A stretch of 64,000 nucleotides of DNA, from contig JBGAHD010000007.1 in assembly GCA_044226395.1 (NCBI GenBank), forward strand, positions 62,001 to 126,000, in the 5' to 3' direction. The notes beneath the pieces are model-generated. The model saw only the letters and a program-made list of their open reading frames with translations, had not been told where the DNA came from and searched no databases. Positions 1-8,366 of this stretch are shown one piece after another (position 1 is the first letter of the stretch; each line of letters starts with the position of its first letter). Source of the DNA: JBGAHD01 sp044226395. GTDB taxonomy: Bacteria; Pseudomonadota; Gammaproteobacteria; Xanthomonadales; Ahniellaceae. Position numbers and translations under genes: made by a program.

Positions 1-3000
1 ACTGGCTCGTTCGGGCGCACGCAATACGCTTGGTGCACCGATGCGGCGACGACGGCATGGATCGATGGCACGCCCGGCATTCCCGCCGGCGCGCCTCGCG
101 TGAACTGTCCGGTCGGCGCGGTCTATCGCGTCGAGGGCGATGCCACCGCCACGCAAGCGCCGCAGACGGGCATTGCCGCGGCACCACGCACATTCGCCTA
201 TTTCGATCGCCTCGGTCGCGAGGTGCTCACTACCACGCGCATGTATCAAAGCACCGAGACCGATCCCGGCGCGATCAATCGCTGGGTCAGCGTCGCGCGC
301 GCCTACGACAAGCTGGGCCGCGAGGCGATTGTTTCGGAGCCGTACTTCTCGACCGATCCCACGGTGAGCCAAACGACATCACGCGCTGGCACTGTTCAGA
401 ACGCTGCATCATTCGCGATCTCGCAGGCGAGCTTCGATCAGATCTCGCGCACCAAGTCGATGAGTCACCCGGAGCAAGCCGTCAACGGCAGCAGCACCTC
501 GCTCGCCGCCTACGACCGCCTACGCAGCGACGAGACCAACCCGCGCGGCTTTACGCAGAAGACCGTCAAGAACGCCCTGGGCGAACTAATCAGCGCCACC
601 AGCGCCGCGACCGAAGAGCTCGACCCCAACAGCACCTTCACCATCGAGTACGTGCACGACGCCATCGGCAACCTGCGCCAGGTCAAGCGCACGCCCAGCA
701 ATGGCAGCTCCGCGGGGCAGTTGATCACGACAACCGTCAGCTACGACCGTCTGGGCCGCAAGATCGGCATGAACGATCCGGACAAGGGCATCTGGATCTA
801 TCGCTACAACGCGCTCGGCGAACAGATCGAGCAGACCGATGCCAAGGGCCAAACGCAGCGCCTTTACTACGATGCCTTGGGGCGTGTTTGGAAGCGCACC
901 GAAGAACGCCTGATCGCCGGCACGCTCAACCCCGAACCCACCAGTCTGTGGGACTTCGACACCGCGCTGCTGGCCTCGGGTCCATCGCGCGCCATCGGAT
1001 TGATCAAGCATGAGTCGAATGACGCCGGCTTCTCTCGCGTCGTCGAGTACGACTCGCTAGGCCGTCCCGCCCGCGTGCGCACCACGCTCGACAACACCAC
1101 GTACTACCAACGCCAAACCTACGATGCCTTCGGCCGCGGCTATCAAGCCTTCGACGCCAACCCGGGCAGCGACGGCATCGAGGGCACCCTGGTCGACTAC
1201 TCGACCGACGGCTATCCCATCCGCACGCGCGAAGCCGCCAACGGCACCACGGGCACGATCTATTCCGAAGTGCTCGCGTTAAGTCAGCGCGGCCAGGTGC
1301 GACGAGAACGCCTTGCGGGCACCAACAACCTGATGATCGATCGCAGCTATGACGATCAGACCGGGCGTCTGCTGCAACTGAGCACCGGCCTCAACGGCGA
1401 TGGCACCTATCAGCACTGGACCTACACCTACGACAAGCACGGCGACCTGACCTCGCGCTGGAACCTCGCCGGCCCGGTCGGCAACCAGTTCGATCTAAAA
1501 GAAGACTTCACCTACGACCGCTTGGATCGACTCGACAAAGTCATCCTCACTCGCTTCAACGGGCTCGTCACCAACACGGTCTCGCTCGACGTCAACTACG
1601 ACCAGTTGGGCAACATCATCAGCAAGTCGGGTCTCGGCAGCTACGTGTATCGCAGCACGCCAGCCGGCTGCGCGCAGGCGGGCCCGCATGCCGTCAGCCA
1701 ACTCGGCGCCAAGAACTTCTGCTACGACGCCAACGGCAATCAGACCGCGACCTACGTCTCCGGCGTCGCCGTGCGCACCATCAACTACACGGGCTTCGAC
1801 CTGCCGGCCGACATCCATCGCCACGAGAACGGCATCGTCGCCGACGAAGCCTTCGTCTACGCGCCAGATCGCAGCTACTGGAAACGTATCGACAACGGCG
1901 GCAGCGAAGTCGTCACGCCGTGCACCACCGCCACTCGCCCCGAAGTGATCTTCTGCGATGGCCTCGAAGGCAACGGCGCGGTCAGCACCAGCAAAGGCAC
2001 CACGACCTACTACGTCGGCAACGTCGAGTTCATCACGCGCGCCGGCGTCGCCGAAGTCAAACGCAACATCGGCGGATATTTGGTCATCACCAAGAGGGCC
2101 AACACCACCACCCACGAATACCTACTGCGTGATGGTCTCGGCTCGATCGACGCCGTCATCCCCATCGTCGGCGCCACCGTGCAGATGGCGAGCATCCAGC
2201 GCATGTCGTTCAACGCGCATGGGCAACGCCGCTATCTCGACCCTGCGACGCCGTCGACTCTTTGGGGACTGATGCCGGCGTCGGTCGCCGCCAATTTCGA
2301 CACCGCGCGAACGACCAAGGGGTACACGGGCCATCAACAGCTCGATGGTGTGGGCTTGGTGCATTTTGGGGGAAGGCTCTATGACCCCGAGTTGGGGCGG
2401 TTCGTACAGGCCGACCCGATGGTCGAAGACGAAGCGACGCAGGGGTTGAATCGGTATAGCTATGTCTTGAACAACCCGCTGACACTGACGGATGCCACCG
2501 GCTACCTCAGCGGTCGTCAGTGGATCGGCCTCGTCGTTGGCGCAGTCGCCGCCGTCATCACGCAACAGTACTGGGCGATCGACAAGCTTGCGGCGGCGTT
2601 CGCGACCGCGGCAGTCGGTGGCTTCACCTCCGGATACATCGCATCGGGCTCCACGCGATCGGGGCTCTGGGGTGCGGTTTCGGCGGTGGCGTTTCTCGCT
2701 GTTGCCAGTGCATTCAGCCAGGTTGGGTTGTCGCCGGAAACAGGTGAGATCGTTCGAGAAGCGTCTGGGTCCTCGATGGCGAGAGTCGCGGCGCACGCAG
2801 CAGTGGGCGGGACGCTAGATGAGCTGCAAGGCGGAAACTTCGGAAGCGGATTCCTCAGTGCGGGCGTGACGAAGCTACTGACGCCTGCCCTTGAGAGCGT
2901 TGGTGACGAAACCTTCGCGGGACTCCTGGGAAGGACGATCCTCAATGCCTCGATCGGCGGAATCGTCAATGAGGCCACTGGCGGCTCGTTCGGTAACGGC

Positions 3001-3552
3001 GCAACCACCGGAGCGTTCCAGTACCTGTTCAATCAGGCCGCGACCCAAAGCCTAGTGGGTTGCGACGAAATGTGTGAGATCTCGCGGATGCGTGGCGCCC
3101 AGGGGGCGGCGACTACGCGCGCGGCACGAGCACTATCAATGCTTGGCGATGTGGTCGAAGCGTTTGAACCCTTGCCGGGGGGTAAAATCAAGCTTGGAAA
3201 GCGGATATTCTCAATTGCGGAGAAGGGCGCTGACCTACTCAAGGGCTACAAGTCTTACAAGGCGCTCAGGCGCGCGCTTGGGCCAGCTGGCAAGGGGAGG
3301 GACTGGCACCATATTGTCGAGAAGCGGAATGGAAAGATCTTCGGTGAGGAGAGAGTTAACAACGTTAACAACATAGTGAACATCGATGCCGATCTTCATC
3401 AGAAGGTAAGTAACTTCTACTCTTCAAAACAGAGCTTCATTACGGGCAGCGACCTCACGGTGCGTCAGTGGCTAGACGGAAAATCCTATGAAGAGCAATA
3501 CAACTTTGGACTAGAAGCAATAAAGAATGTTTCAACTGGGGTTTGGAAATGA
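1..3552 (+). CDS. RHS-repeat polymorphic toxin with C-terminal HNH/WHH-like nuclease (5' end outside window)
   Basis: The frame is open from base 1, so the GTG at 100 is internal and the N-terminus lies upstream; 1183 residues are visible. Many YD repeats (YDRLGRE, YDALGRV and similar) form the RHS shell. The RHS core (GRLYDPELGRFVQADP, then LNRYSYVLNNPL) lies near bases 2366-2480 and ends at a DATGY junction. After it come an Ala/Gly-rich hydrophobic stretch (about 2520-2720) and a distinct tip whose DWHHIVEK motif (about 3301-3325) fits HNH/Endo VII nucleases of the WHH/AHH type. In this family the shell encloses the tip toxin and releases it into a competitor, with a cognate immunity gene next door, as seen here. 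The stop codon overlaps the ATG of the next gene (ATGA). DNase activity is inferred from the motif only. The tip is visibly more AT-rich than the shell, suggesting separate acquisition. Confidence 0.93.
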   Translation, partial: TGSFGRTQYAWCTDAATTAWIDGTPGIPAGAPRVNCPVGAVYRVEGDATATQAPQTGIAAAPRTFAYFDRLGREVLTTTRMYQSTETDPGAINRWVSVARAYDKLGREAIVSEPYFSTDPTVSQTTSRAGTVQNAASFAISQASFDQISRTKSMSHPEQAVNGSSTSLAAYDRLRSDETNPRGFTQKTVKNALGELISATSAATEELDPNSTFTIEYVHDAIGNLRQVKRTPSNGSSAGQLITTTVSYDRLGRKIGMNDPDKGIWIYRYNALGEQIEQTDAKGQTQRLYYDALGRVWKRTEERLIAGTLNPEPTSLWDFDTALLASGPSRAIGLIKHESNDAGFSRVVEYDSLGRPARVRTTLDNTTYYQRQTYDAFGRGYQAFDANPGSDGIEGTLVDYSTDGYPIRTREAANGTTGTIYSEVLALSQRGQVRRERLAGTNNLMIDRSYDDQTGRLLQLSTGLNGDGTYQHWTYTYDKHGDLTSRWNLAGPVGNQFDLKEDFTYDRLDRLDKVILTRFNGLVTNTVSLDVNYDQLGNIISKSGLGSYVYRSTPAGCAQAGPHAVSQLGAKNFCYDANGNQTATYVSGVAVRTINYTGFDLPADIHRHENGIVADEAFVYAPDRSYWKRIDNGGSEVVTPCTTATRPEVIFCDGLEGNGAVSTSKGTTTYYVGNVEFITRAGVAEVKRNIGGYLVITKRANTTTHEYLLRDGLGSIDAVIPIVGATVQMASIQRMSFNAHGQRRYLDPATPSTLWGLMPASVAANFDTARTTKGYTGHQQLDGVGLVHFGGRLYDPELGRFVQADPMVEDEATQGLNRYSYVLNNPLTLTDATGYLSGRQWIGLVVGAVAAVITQQYWAIDKLAAAFATAAVGGFTSGYIASGSTRSGLWGAVSAVAFLAVASAFSQVGLSPETGEIVREASGSSMARVAAHAAVGGTLDELQGGNFGSGFLSAGVTKLLTPALESVGDETFAGLLGRTILNASIGGIVNEATGGSFGNGATTGAFQYLFNQAATQSLVGCDEMCEISRMRGAQGAATTRAARALSMLGDVVEAFEPLPGGKIKLGKRIFSIAEKGADLLKGYKSYKALRRALGPAGKGRDWHHIVEKRNGKIFGEERVNNVNNIVNIDADLHQKVSNFYSSKQSFITGSDLTVRQWLDGKSYEEQYNFGLEAIKNVSTGVWK

Positions 3553-3947
3553 AGAAGGGCACGCTAGTAGCAAGATTTGCAGATCATGTTGCCGCTCAAG
3601 TCCATGAGATATTCAACGGTACGGCGAAGAAGGGAAATCGCCACGCAAATGCGTACACGAAGATCTTCAAGAAACTCTGCCAGCAGTACGGAGATGCTGG
3701 ACGTGATGAGCTCTCAACGCTGTTCTCGGATCCGAGGCCCGAAGTGAGGGTCGCAGCGGCGAGCTATCTTCTTCGTTATCGCCATGAAGAGGCAATGAAG
3801 GTTCTCTTGGATCTCGCGAGAGGTGCTGGACTAGTCGCCTTTCAAGCTCAGCAGATCATGAAGCGATGGGAGGAAGGGGAGTGGAAGCTCGATCTAGTCG
3901 ATCCGAATCGACTGACCAGTAATACCGGTATAGCGGCAAAGCAGTAA
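3549..3947 (+). CDS. DUF2019-family protein, probable immunity protein for the RHS toxin
   Basis: This 132-residue protein is helical and HEAT-like. The conserved stretches KGNRHANAY, YGDAGRDEL, the Leu-rich YLLRYRHEEA and the C-terminal MKRWEEGEWKLD match my memory of DUF2019, a family often found beside polymorphic toxins. The ATG at 3549 overlaps the RHS stop (ATGA), so translation is coupled to the toxin. A TTG six bases upstream is in frame but less likely. Position and coupling make it the best candidate for the immunity protein of the nuclease tip; that role is inferred. A close paralogue follows 19 bases downstream. Confidence 0.8.
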   Translation: MKKGTLVARFADHVAAQVHEIFNGTAKKGNRHANAYTKIFKKLCQQYGDAGRDELSTLFSDPRPEVRVAAASYLLRYRHEEAMKVLLDLARGAGLVAFQAQQIMKRWEEGEWKLDLVDPNRLTSNTGIAAKQ

Positions 3948-3966
3948 GGAGTCTGGCAAAGGGCAT

Positions 3967-4359
3967 ATGGTGATGCGCAAGGAGACTCTCGTGAAGAAGT
4001 TTGCGGAACACGTCGAAGCCCAAGGTCGCGAAATCGTTTCCGGGACCGCTTCGAAGGGTAATCGGCACGCAAACGCATACATCAGGGCGTTCAGACGGCT
4101 CTGCGAACTCTATGGTGATGCCGGCAGGGAAGAACTGGCGAAACTCTTATCTGATGATCGGCGGGACGTTCGACAAATGGCCGCCGTGTTTCTGCTTCGC
4201 TATCGGCATGCTGAGTCTGTCAAGGTCCTGGAGGATCTTTCGAAAGGTGTGGGAATGATTGCGTTTGGCGCCCAGGAGGCCCTTAAACGCTGGGACGAGG
4301 GTGCATGGAAGTTGGATCCTAATTCGATCGACGAGAAGCCTGCCGCCAGATTGAAGTGA
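3967..4359 (+). CDS. DUF2019-family protein, tandem paralogue of the preceding gene
   Basis: This 130-residue protein aligns end to end with its neighbour: GNRHANAY, YGDAGREEL, LLRYRHAES and LKRWDEGAWKLD are nearly identical. The start ATG at 3967 has a second ATG two codons later. Two copies in a row suggest either duplication followed by divergence or an immunity gene kept from a replaced toxin tip; retained orphan immunity genes are common at RHS loci. No membrane segment or signal peptide is visible, so it is probably cytoplasmic. Confidence 0.78.
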   Translation: MVMRKETLVKKFAEHVEAQGREIVSGTASKGNRHANAYIRAFRRLCELYGDAGREELAKLLSDDRRDVRQMAAVFLLRYRHAESVKVLEDLSKGVGMIAFGAQEALKRWDEGAWKLDPNSIDEKPAARLK

Positions 4360-4432
4360 GCGACCATGTACTAGTCGTCGTGCTCAGACTGCATGGGCCG
4401 CAAATTGATCCGAGATCGATTAGGAGAGACAA

Positions 4433-4747
4433 ATGACTTCCAAGGCTGTCGAAGAACTCGTTGCGTTCTCGAAAGAGCTTGAAGCTCTCGTACATGCGGT
4501 CCCGAAGGACAAGGAGCAGCTCAGAGTCTGGTATGAGAAGGCCGAGAGGCTTCAAGAGCAGTTGACCCAGAAAGGCGTGATTGGTCATTTGCTCCCGCAC
4601 GTTGTGTGGCACTACCTTGCGGACGCCGATATTCGAATGAGAGACGAGGCTTACCGGTCGCTTCAGAACGAACAGATGAGGCGGCTTATTGCCTCGCTTG
4701 AGAAGGGTGTCGTGCCGGAAGAGAGTGAGCTGGATGTTGACGGCTGA
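4433..4747 (+). CDS. small protein of unknown function, possibly immunity-associated
   Basis: This 104-residue protein has a strong ribosome binding site (AGGAGA about seven bases before ATG 4433). The sequence is charged and helical, with likely amphipathic helices (VEELVAFSKELEALVH, KAERLQEQL), and has no Cys, signal peptide or membrane segment. I do not recognise the family. It follows the two DUF2019 genes by 73 bases on the same strand, so it may be another toxin-associated accessory or immunity gene, but only position supports that. Confidence 0.6.
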   Translation: MTSKAVEELVAFSKELEALVHAVPKDKEQLRVWYEKAERLQEQLTQKGVIGHLLPHVVWHYLADADIRMRDEAYRSLQNEQMRRLIASLEKGVVPEESELDVDG

Positions 4748-5264
4748 AGCAGTTGCGCCCGAAGCAGAAGGTGCCATCCGAGGGCTGGCGACCTGGGAAT
4801 GCAAACTGAGTGATTTGCCGACACCGATCCTGAGTTGACGCGGTTGCGCCGCATAGAGGTCATTGGCGGTTTGTTCCGTTTCACTTGCTCTGAGAGTGTG
4901 AGCGGAGATGGATCGAGTTTGAGGGTCTGCTGAAGCGGAGTCGTTCGGAAGGCCCTACAAGCAGTTGACTTGGAAACAGCGGCTGTCGTTGTTGTAGCGG
5001 GGATGGCGTCGAGATCGCAATGATCATCGGACGGTGCGACAAGCCAGATCTGCCATCCGGAGATGCCGCCTGCCTTTGCGGCATTCGGCGGTAGTCGATA
5101 CTTGTTGGATCCATTGAAGCCGCTTGGAGCCCGCCAGCGGCGTCGGCCCGCCGATCTTCTGTGGCGAACTGGACCATTTTTCGCTACAACTAGCCCCTGC
5201 AGAGTAAGAGCCAAGCGAAGCCAGGCAGGGCGGGGGCGAGCGGGCGGGGCGTTTTGGCGTCGCG
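4748..5264 (+). other. 517-base stretch with no recognisable gene
   Basis: Short open frames exist on both strands but none has a convincing start, ribosome binding site or family motif. The stretch separates the RHS/immunity block from the methyltransferase relic. It probably holds decayed remnants of earlier accessory DNA, but I see no transposase motif, terminal repeat or array. Confidence 0.4.
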
Positions 5265-5819
5265 TTGCTGCATCGCAAGGTCGTCGTGTCGGGCAAATGC
5301 GCCGACCAGATGCCCACGAGTTCGTCCAATTCCTTCAAGGATGCCGGCGCCATTGAGGGCGAAAAGGTTGACTGTTCGGTCGAATTGCGTGGCCGTGTGC
5401 ACGAGTATTTGATCAACCACTTCGCCAGCGCCAAAAGCAAGAATGGCGAGCAGCACTACACGCCGAGTCGCACAGTGTGCGGCCTATTCGAGATGCTCGC
5501 TCCCCACAGAAGCTGCATCCGCTACCTTGCGTACGGCTCAGGCGGCAAGCTGGGCGACATCAGCATCTACGGCCAGGAGAGCAACGCCACCACAAGGCGC
5601 CTAGCCATCATGAACCTCGCCATCCGCGGCATCGAGGCCGACTTCGGCCCCGAGCATGCCGACACCTTCCGCCGCGATCTGCATCTTGATCTGCGCGCTG
5701 ACTATGTGCTGGCCAATCCGCCGTTCAATGACTCTGACAGGGTCTTCAAGAATGATGACGTGCGACGGAAGGCCGGCGCATTGTCCAAGCGCGCTGTTGG
5801 CTTCCGGTTGGGACCATGA
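5265..5819 (+). pseudogene. relic of a type I DNA methyltransferase subunit (hsdM fragment)
   Basis: The frame carries recognisable HsdM landmarks in order: HYTPSRTV (about 5455), GSGG (about 5540), GDISIYGQESNATT, LAIMNLAIRGIEAD, RADYVLANPPFNDSD (about 5695-5740). The motif I region is ruined: the family's DPCCGSGGMF reads YLAYGSGGK, and the segment between GSGG and GDIS is shortened. The catalytic NPPF remains. The part before about 5380 and the tail after NDSD do not resemble the family, and the N-terminal helical domain is absent. It cannot be a working methyltransferase. Its last four bases overlap the hsdR start codon (ATGA). It is a different subtype from the intact HsdM downstream, so it is a leftover of another RM system rather than a copy. 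Confidence 0.75.
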
Positions 5820-8356
5820 CCGCGAAAGAGGCCACAGCCCGAATCAAAATCAACAAGCTGCTCGAAGCGGCCGGGTGGCGCTTCTTCGCTGACGAAGTTG
5901 GACCGGCGAACATCCGCCTCGAGCCGTCCGTGGCCATCAAAGCCGCTGACCTCAACTCCCTTGGGGAGAACTTCGAGAAGGCCGAGCGTGGGTTCGTCGA
6001 CTTCTTACTGCTCGACGCCCGTGGTTTCCCGTTGCTCATCCTTGAGGCGAAAGCAGAGGACAAGAACCCTCTTGTTGGCAAAGAACAAGCCCGCAAGTAT
6101 GCCCGTTCGCAGAATTGTCGCTTCGTCATACTGTCCAACGGCAACTTGCACTACTTCTGGGACCTGGAGCGCGGGAATCCCTACATCATCACTTCGTTCC
6201 CGACACCAGATTCGGTAGCGGGCTACAGGCGCGTCACTCCGAATCCGGCACGACTGATCGAAGAACAGATTGCCGCTGACTACATCGTGCTGACGCAGCG
6301 TCCGACTTACCAGTCTGAAGCCGGTTGGAAGAACGAAGCGGATCGCCCTGCATATATCAAGGATAATAAGCTTCGCTTCCTGCGCCCTTACCAACTCAAG
6401 GCCATCCACCAACTTCAGGCCGCCATTCGGATGGGAAGGGATCGCTTCCTGTTCGAGATGGCGACCGGAACAGGAAAGACCTTAACTGCAGCTGCTGTCG
6501 CAAAGCTCTTCCTGCGCACCGGCAATGCCAGTCGGGTGCTCTTCCTCGTGGACCGCCTTGAATTGGAAGATCAAGCCAAGAAGGCGTTCGCTGCAACTTT
6601 GTCCGCCGATTTCCAGGCCGTAATCTACAAAGAGAGCCGTGATGACTGGCGACGTGCCGAGATCGTCGTTACCACGGTGCAGTCGCTGCAGTTCAACAAC
6701 AAGTACCAGCGCCTTTTTTCGCCGACCGACTTCGACCTCGTGATATCTGACGAGGCTCACCGATCCATAGGTGGCAACGCTCGCGCGGTATTCGACTACT
6801 TCATCGGCTATAAGCTCGGCCTGACAGCGACGCCCCGCGACTACTTGCGAAGTTTCGAGACGAACAACCGAGGAACACGCGATCCGCGCGAGGCCGAGCG
6901 CCGCCTGCTTCTTGACACCTATCGAACCTTTGGTTGCGACAGCGGACAGCCCACATTCCGCTATTCCCTTCTGGATGGCGTAAAGGACGGCTACCTCATC
7001 AACCCAACAGTAGTTGATGCTCGTACGGAAGTTACTACTGAACTTCTCTCCGAAGAGGGCTTCATCGTCTCTTTTACTGACGATACTGGCGAGAATCAGC
7101 AGGAGGCATTCAAGCAGCGTGAGTTCGAGAAGCGCTTCTTTTCCGATGCGACGAACGCCGTCTTCTGCAAGACCTTCCTTGAGAATGCGCTTCGCGATCC
7201 CGTCAGTGGCGAGATCGGTAAGTCCATCGTTTTTGCGGTCAGTCAGAGTCACGCTGCGAGGCTGGCGCAGATGTTTAATCAGATTGCTGATCGCATGTTT
7301 CCCCGCAAATACAAGTCCGATTTTGCCGTGCAAGTCACCTCGCAGGTGCCCGACGCGCAACAGTTCACGATTAACTTCGTTAACAACAACCTGCTTGGCT
7401 CTGGAAACTTCATTGCGGACTACAGGACCAGCAAGGCGCGTGTCTGCGTCACCGTCGGCATGATGACCACCGGCTTCGATTGCACCGACATCCTAAACCT
7501 CGGCATGTTCCGTCCCATCTTCTCACCCACGGACTTTGTCCAGATCAAGGGCCGCGGCACCCGCAAACACGATTTTCTTGAGCAGCTTCTCGACGACGAG
7601 ATCCGGGCGAGTGTCGCCAATCCGGAAAAGATCGCCTTCAAACTCTTTGACTTCTTCGCCAACTGCGAGTACTTCGAGACCGAATTCAATTACGACGAGG
7701 TGTTGAAACTCCCTCGCACGACAGGCAAATCACGCGATGACGATGGCGACCCAGGTACGGTTGTCCACGGAGGGACATATGAGCACCTCGGCTCCGACAT
7801 TCTCTCGTCGGTCCGGGAAGAGACAATCGGCCACGAGGGCATGAAGATTGATCGGATGTTCTTCGACCGATTCGGGGAGGCCGTGCGCGAAGACCCCGTC
7901 GTTGCCGCGGCCGTCGAAGCTGGCCAGTGGGACCACGTAATCGACTACGTCAACCGTGAGGTCTTCGACAAGCCGCAGGAATTCTACAGTCTCGACAAGC
8001 TGCGCAGAGCCGCTGCTGTGGACCGGCGCATTACCTTGCGCGAGATACTGGAGAAAGTCTTCGGCCTAATCCCACGCTTCAAGAGCAAGGACGAACTGTT
8101 GGAGGAAGAGTTCGCCAAGTTCGTCGCCGACCACGTTCCCGAACCGCCGTCGGCCATCCCGGCAATCAAGCACTACTTCAAGGCTTATGTCACCAGCGGG
8201 CGACTGCGCGACATCATCGACCAGCGACAATTCACCGACTTGGCCACCAACCCCATGTTCTCTACCCGCGATTTCAAGGCCGTGCCCGAGACGTACCGCG
8301 CTCTCGTGCCAGAATACGTGAAGGACTACGTTTCCTTGAACCAGTTTGCCGCCTGA
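5816..8356 (+). CDS. hsdR: type I restriction enzyme R subunit (HsdR, short EcoEI-like class)
   Basis: This 846-residue protein is an ATP-dependent translocase and endonuclease. The N-terminal PD-(D/E)xK nuclease is visible as D62 in FVDFLLLD and E77-x-K79 in LILEAKAED. Helicase motifs follow: Walker A GTGKT with K221, DEAH at 312-315 in VISDEAHRSIGG, LTATP in the next segment, and a motif VI-like QIKGRGTRKHD near residue 580. The length is short compared with the roughly 1000-residue EcoKI type and fits the EcoEI-like class. ATG 5816 overlaps the relic methyltransferase stop. The HsdMS gene begins 10 bases after its stop. With HsdMS it should restrict unmethylated DNA. All catalytic motifs are present, so this subunit appears intact. 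Confidence 0.93.
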   Translation: MTAKEATARIKINKLLEAAGWRFFADEVGPANIRLEPSVAIKAADLNSLGENFEKAERGFVDFLLLDARGFPLLILEAKAEDKNPLVGKEQARKYARSQNCRFVILSNGNLHYFWDLERGNPYIITSFPTPDSVAGYRRVTPNPARLIEEQIAADYIVLTQRPTYQSEAGWKNEADRPAYIKDNKLRFLRPYQLKAIHQLQAAIRMGRDRFLFEMATGTGKTLTAAAVAKLFLRTGNASRVLFLVDRLELEDQAKKAFAATLSADFQAVIYKESRDDWRRAEIVVTTVQSLQFNNKYQRLFSPTDFDLVISDEAHRSIGGNARAVFDYFIGYKLGLTATPRDYLRSFETNNRGTRDPREAERRLLLDTYRTFGCDSGQPTFRYSLLDGVKDGYLINPTVVDARTEVTTELLSEEGFIVSFTDDTGENQQEAFKQREFEKRFFSDATNAVFCKTFLENALRDPVSGEIGKSIVFAVSQSHAARLAQMFNQIADRMFPRKYKSDFAVQVTSQVPDAQQFTINFVNNNLLGSGNFIADYRTSKARVCVTVGMMTTGFDCTDILNLGMFRPIFSPTDFVQIKGRGTRKHDFLEQLLDDEIRASVANPEKIAFKLFDFFANCEYFETEFNYDEVLKLPRTTGKSRDDDGDPGTVVHGGTYEHLGSDILSSVREETIGHEGMKIDRMFFDRFGEAVREDPVVAAAVEAGQWDHVIDYVNREVFDKPQEFYSLDKLRRAAAVDRRITLREILEKVFGLIPRFKSKDELLEEEFAKFVADHVPEPPSAIPAIKHYFKAYVTSGRLRDIIDQRQFTDLATNPMFSTRDFKAVPETYRALVPEYVKDYVSLNQFAA

Positions 8357-8366
8357 AAGAGACCGA

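Noticed and set aside
100..102. GTG at 100 as the start of the RHS gene
   Set aside because: The frame is open and RHS-like from base 1, so the gene is cut by the window edge.
4881..5456. Minus-strand frames before the methyltransferase relic, considered as a possible transposase remnant
   Set aside because: No catalytic motif, terminal inverted repeat or target duplication could be seen.
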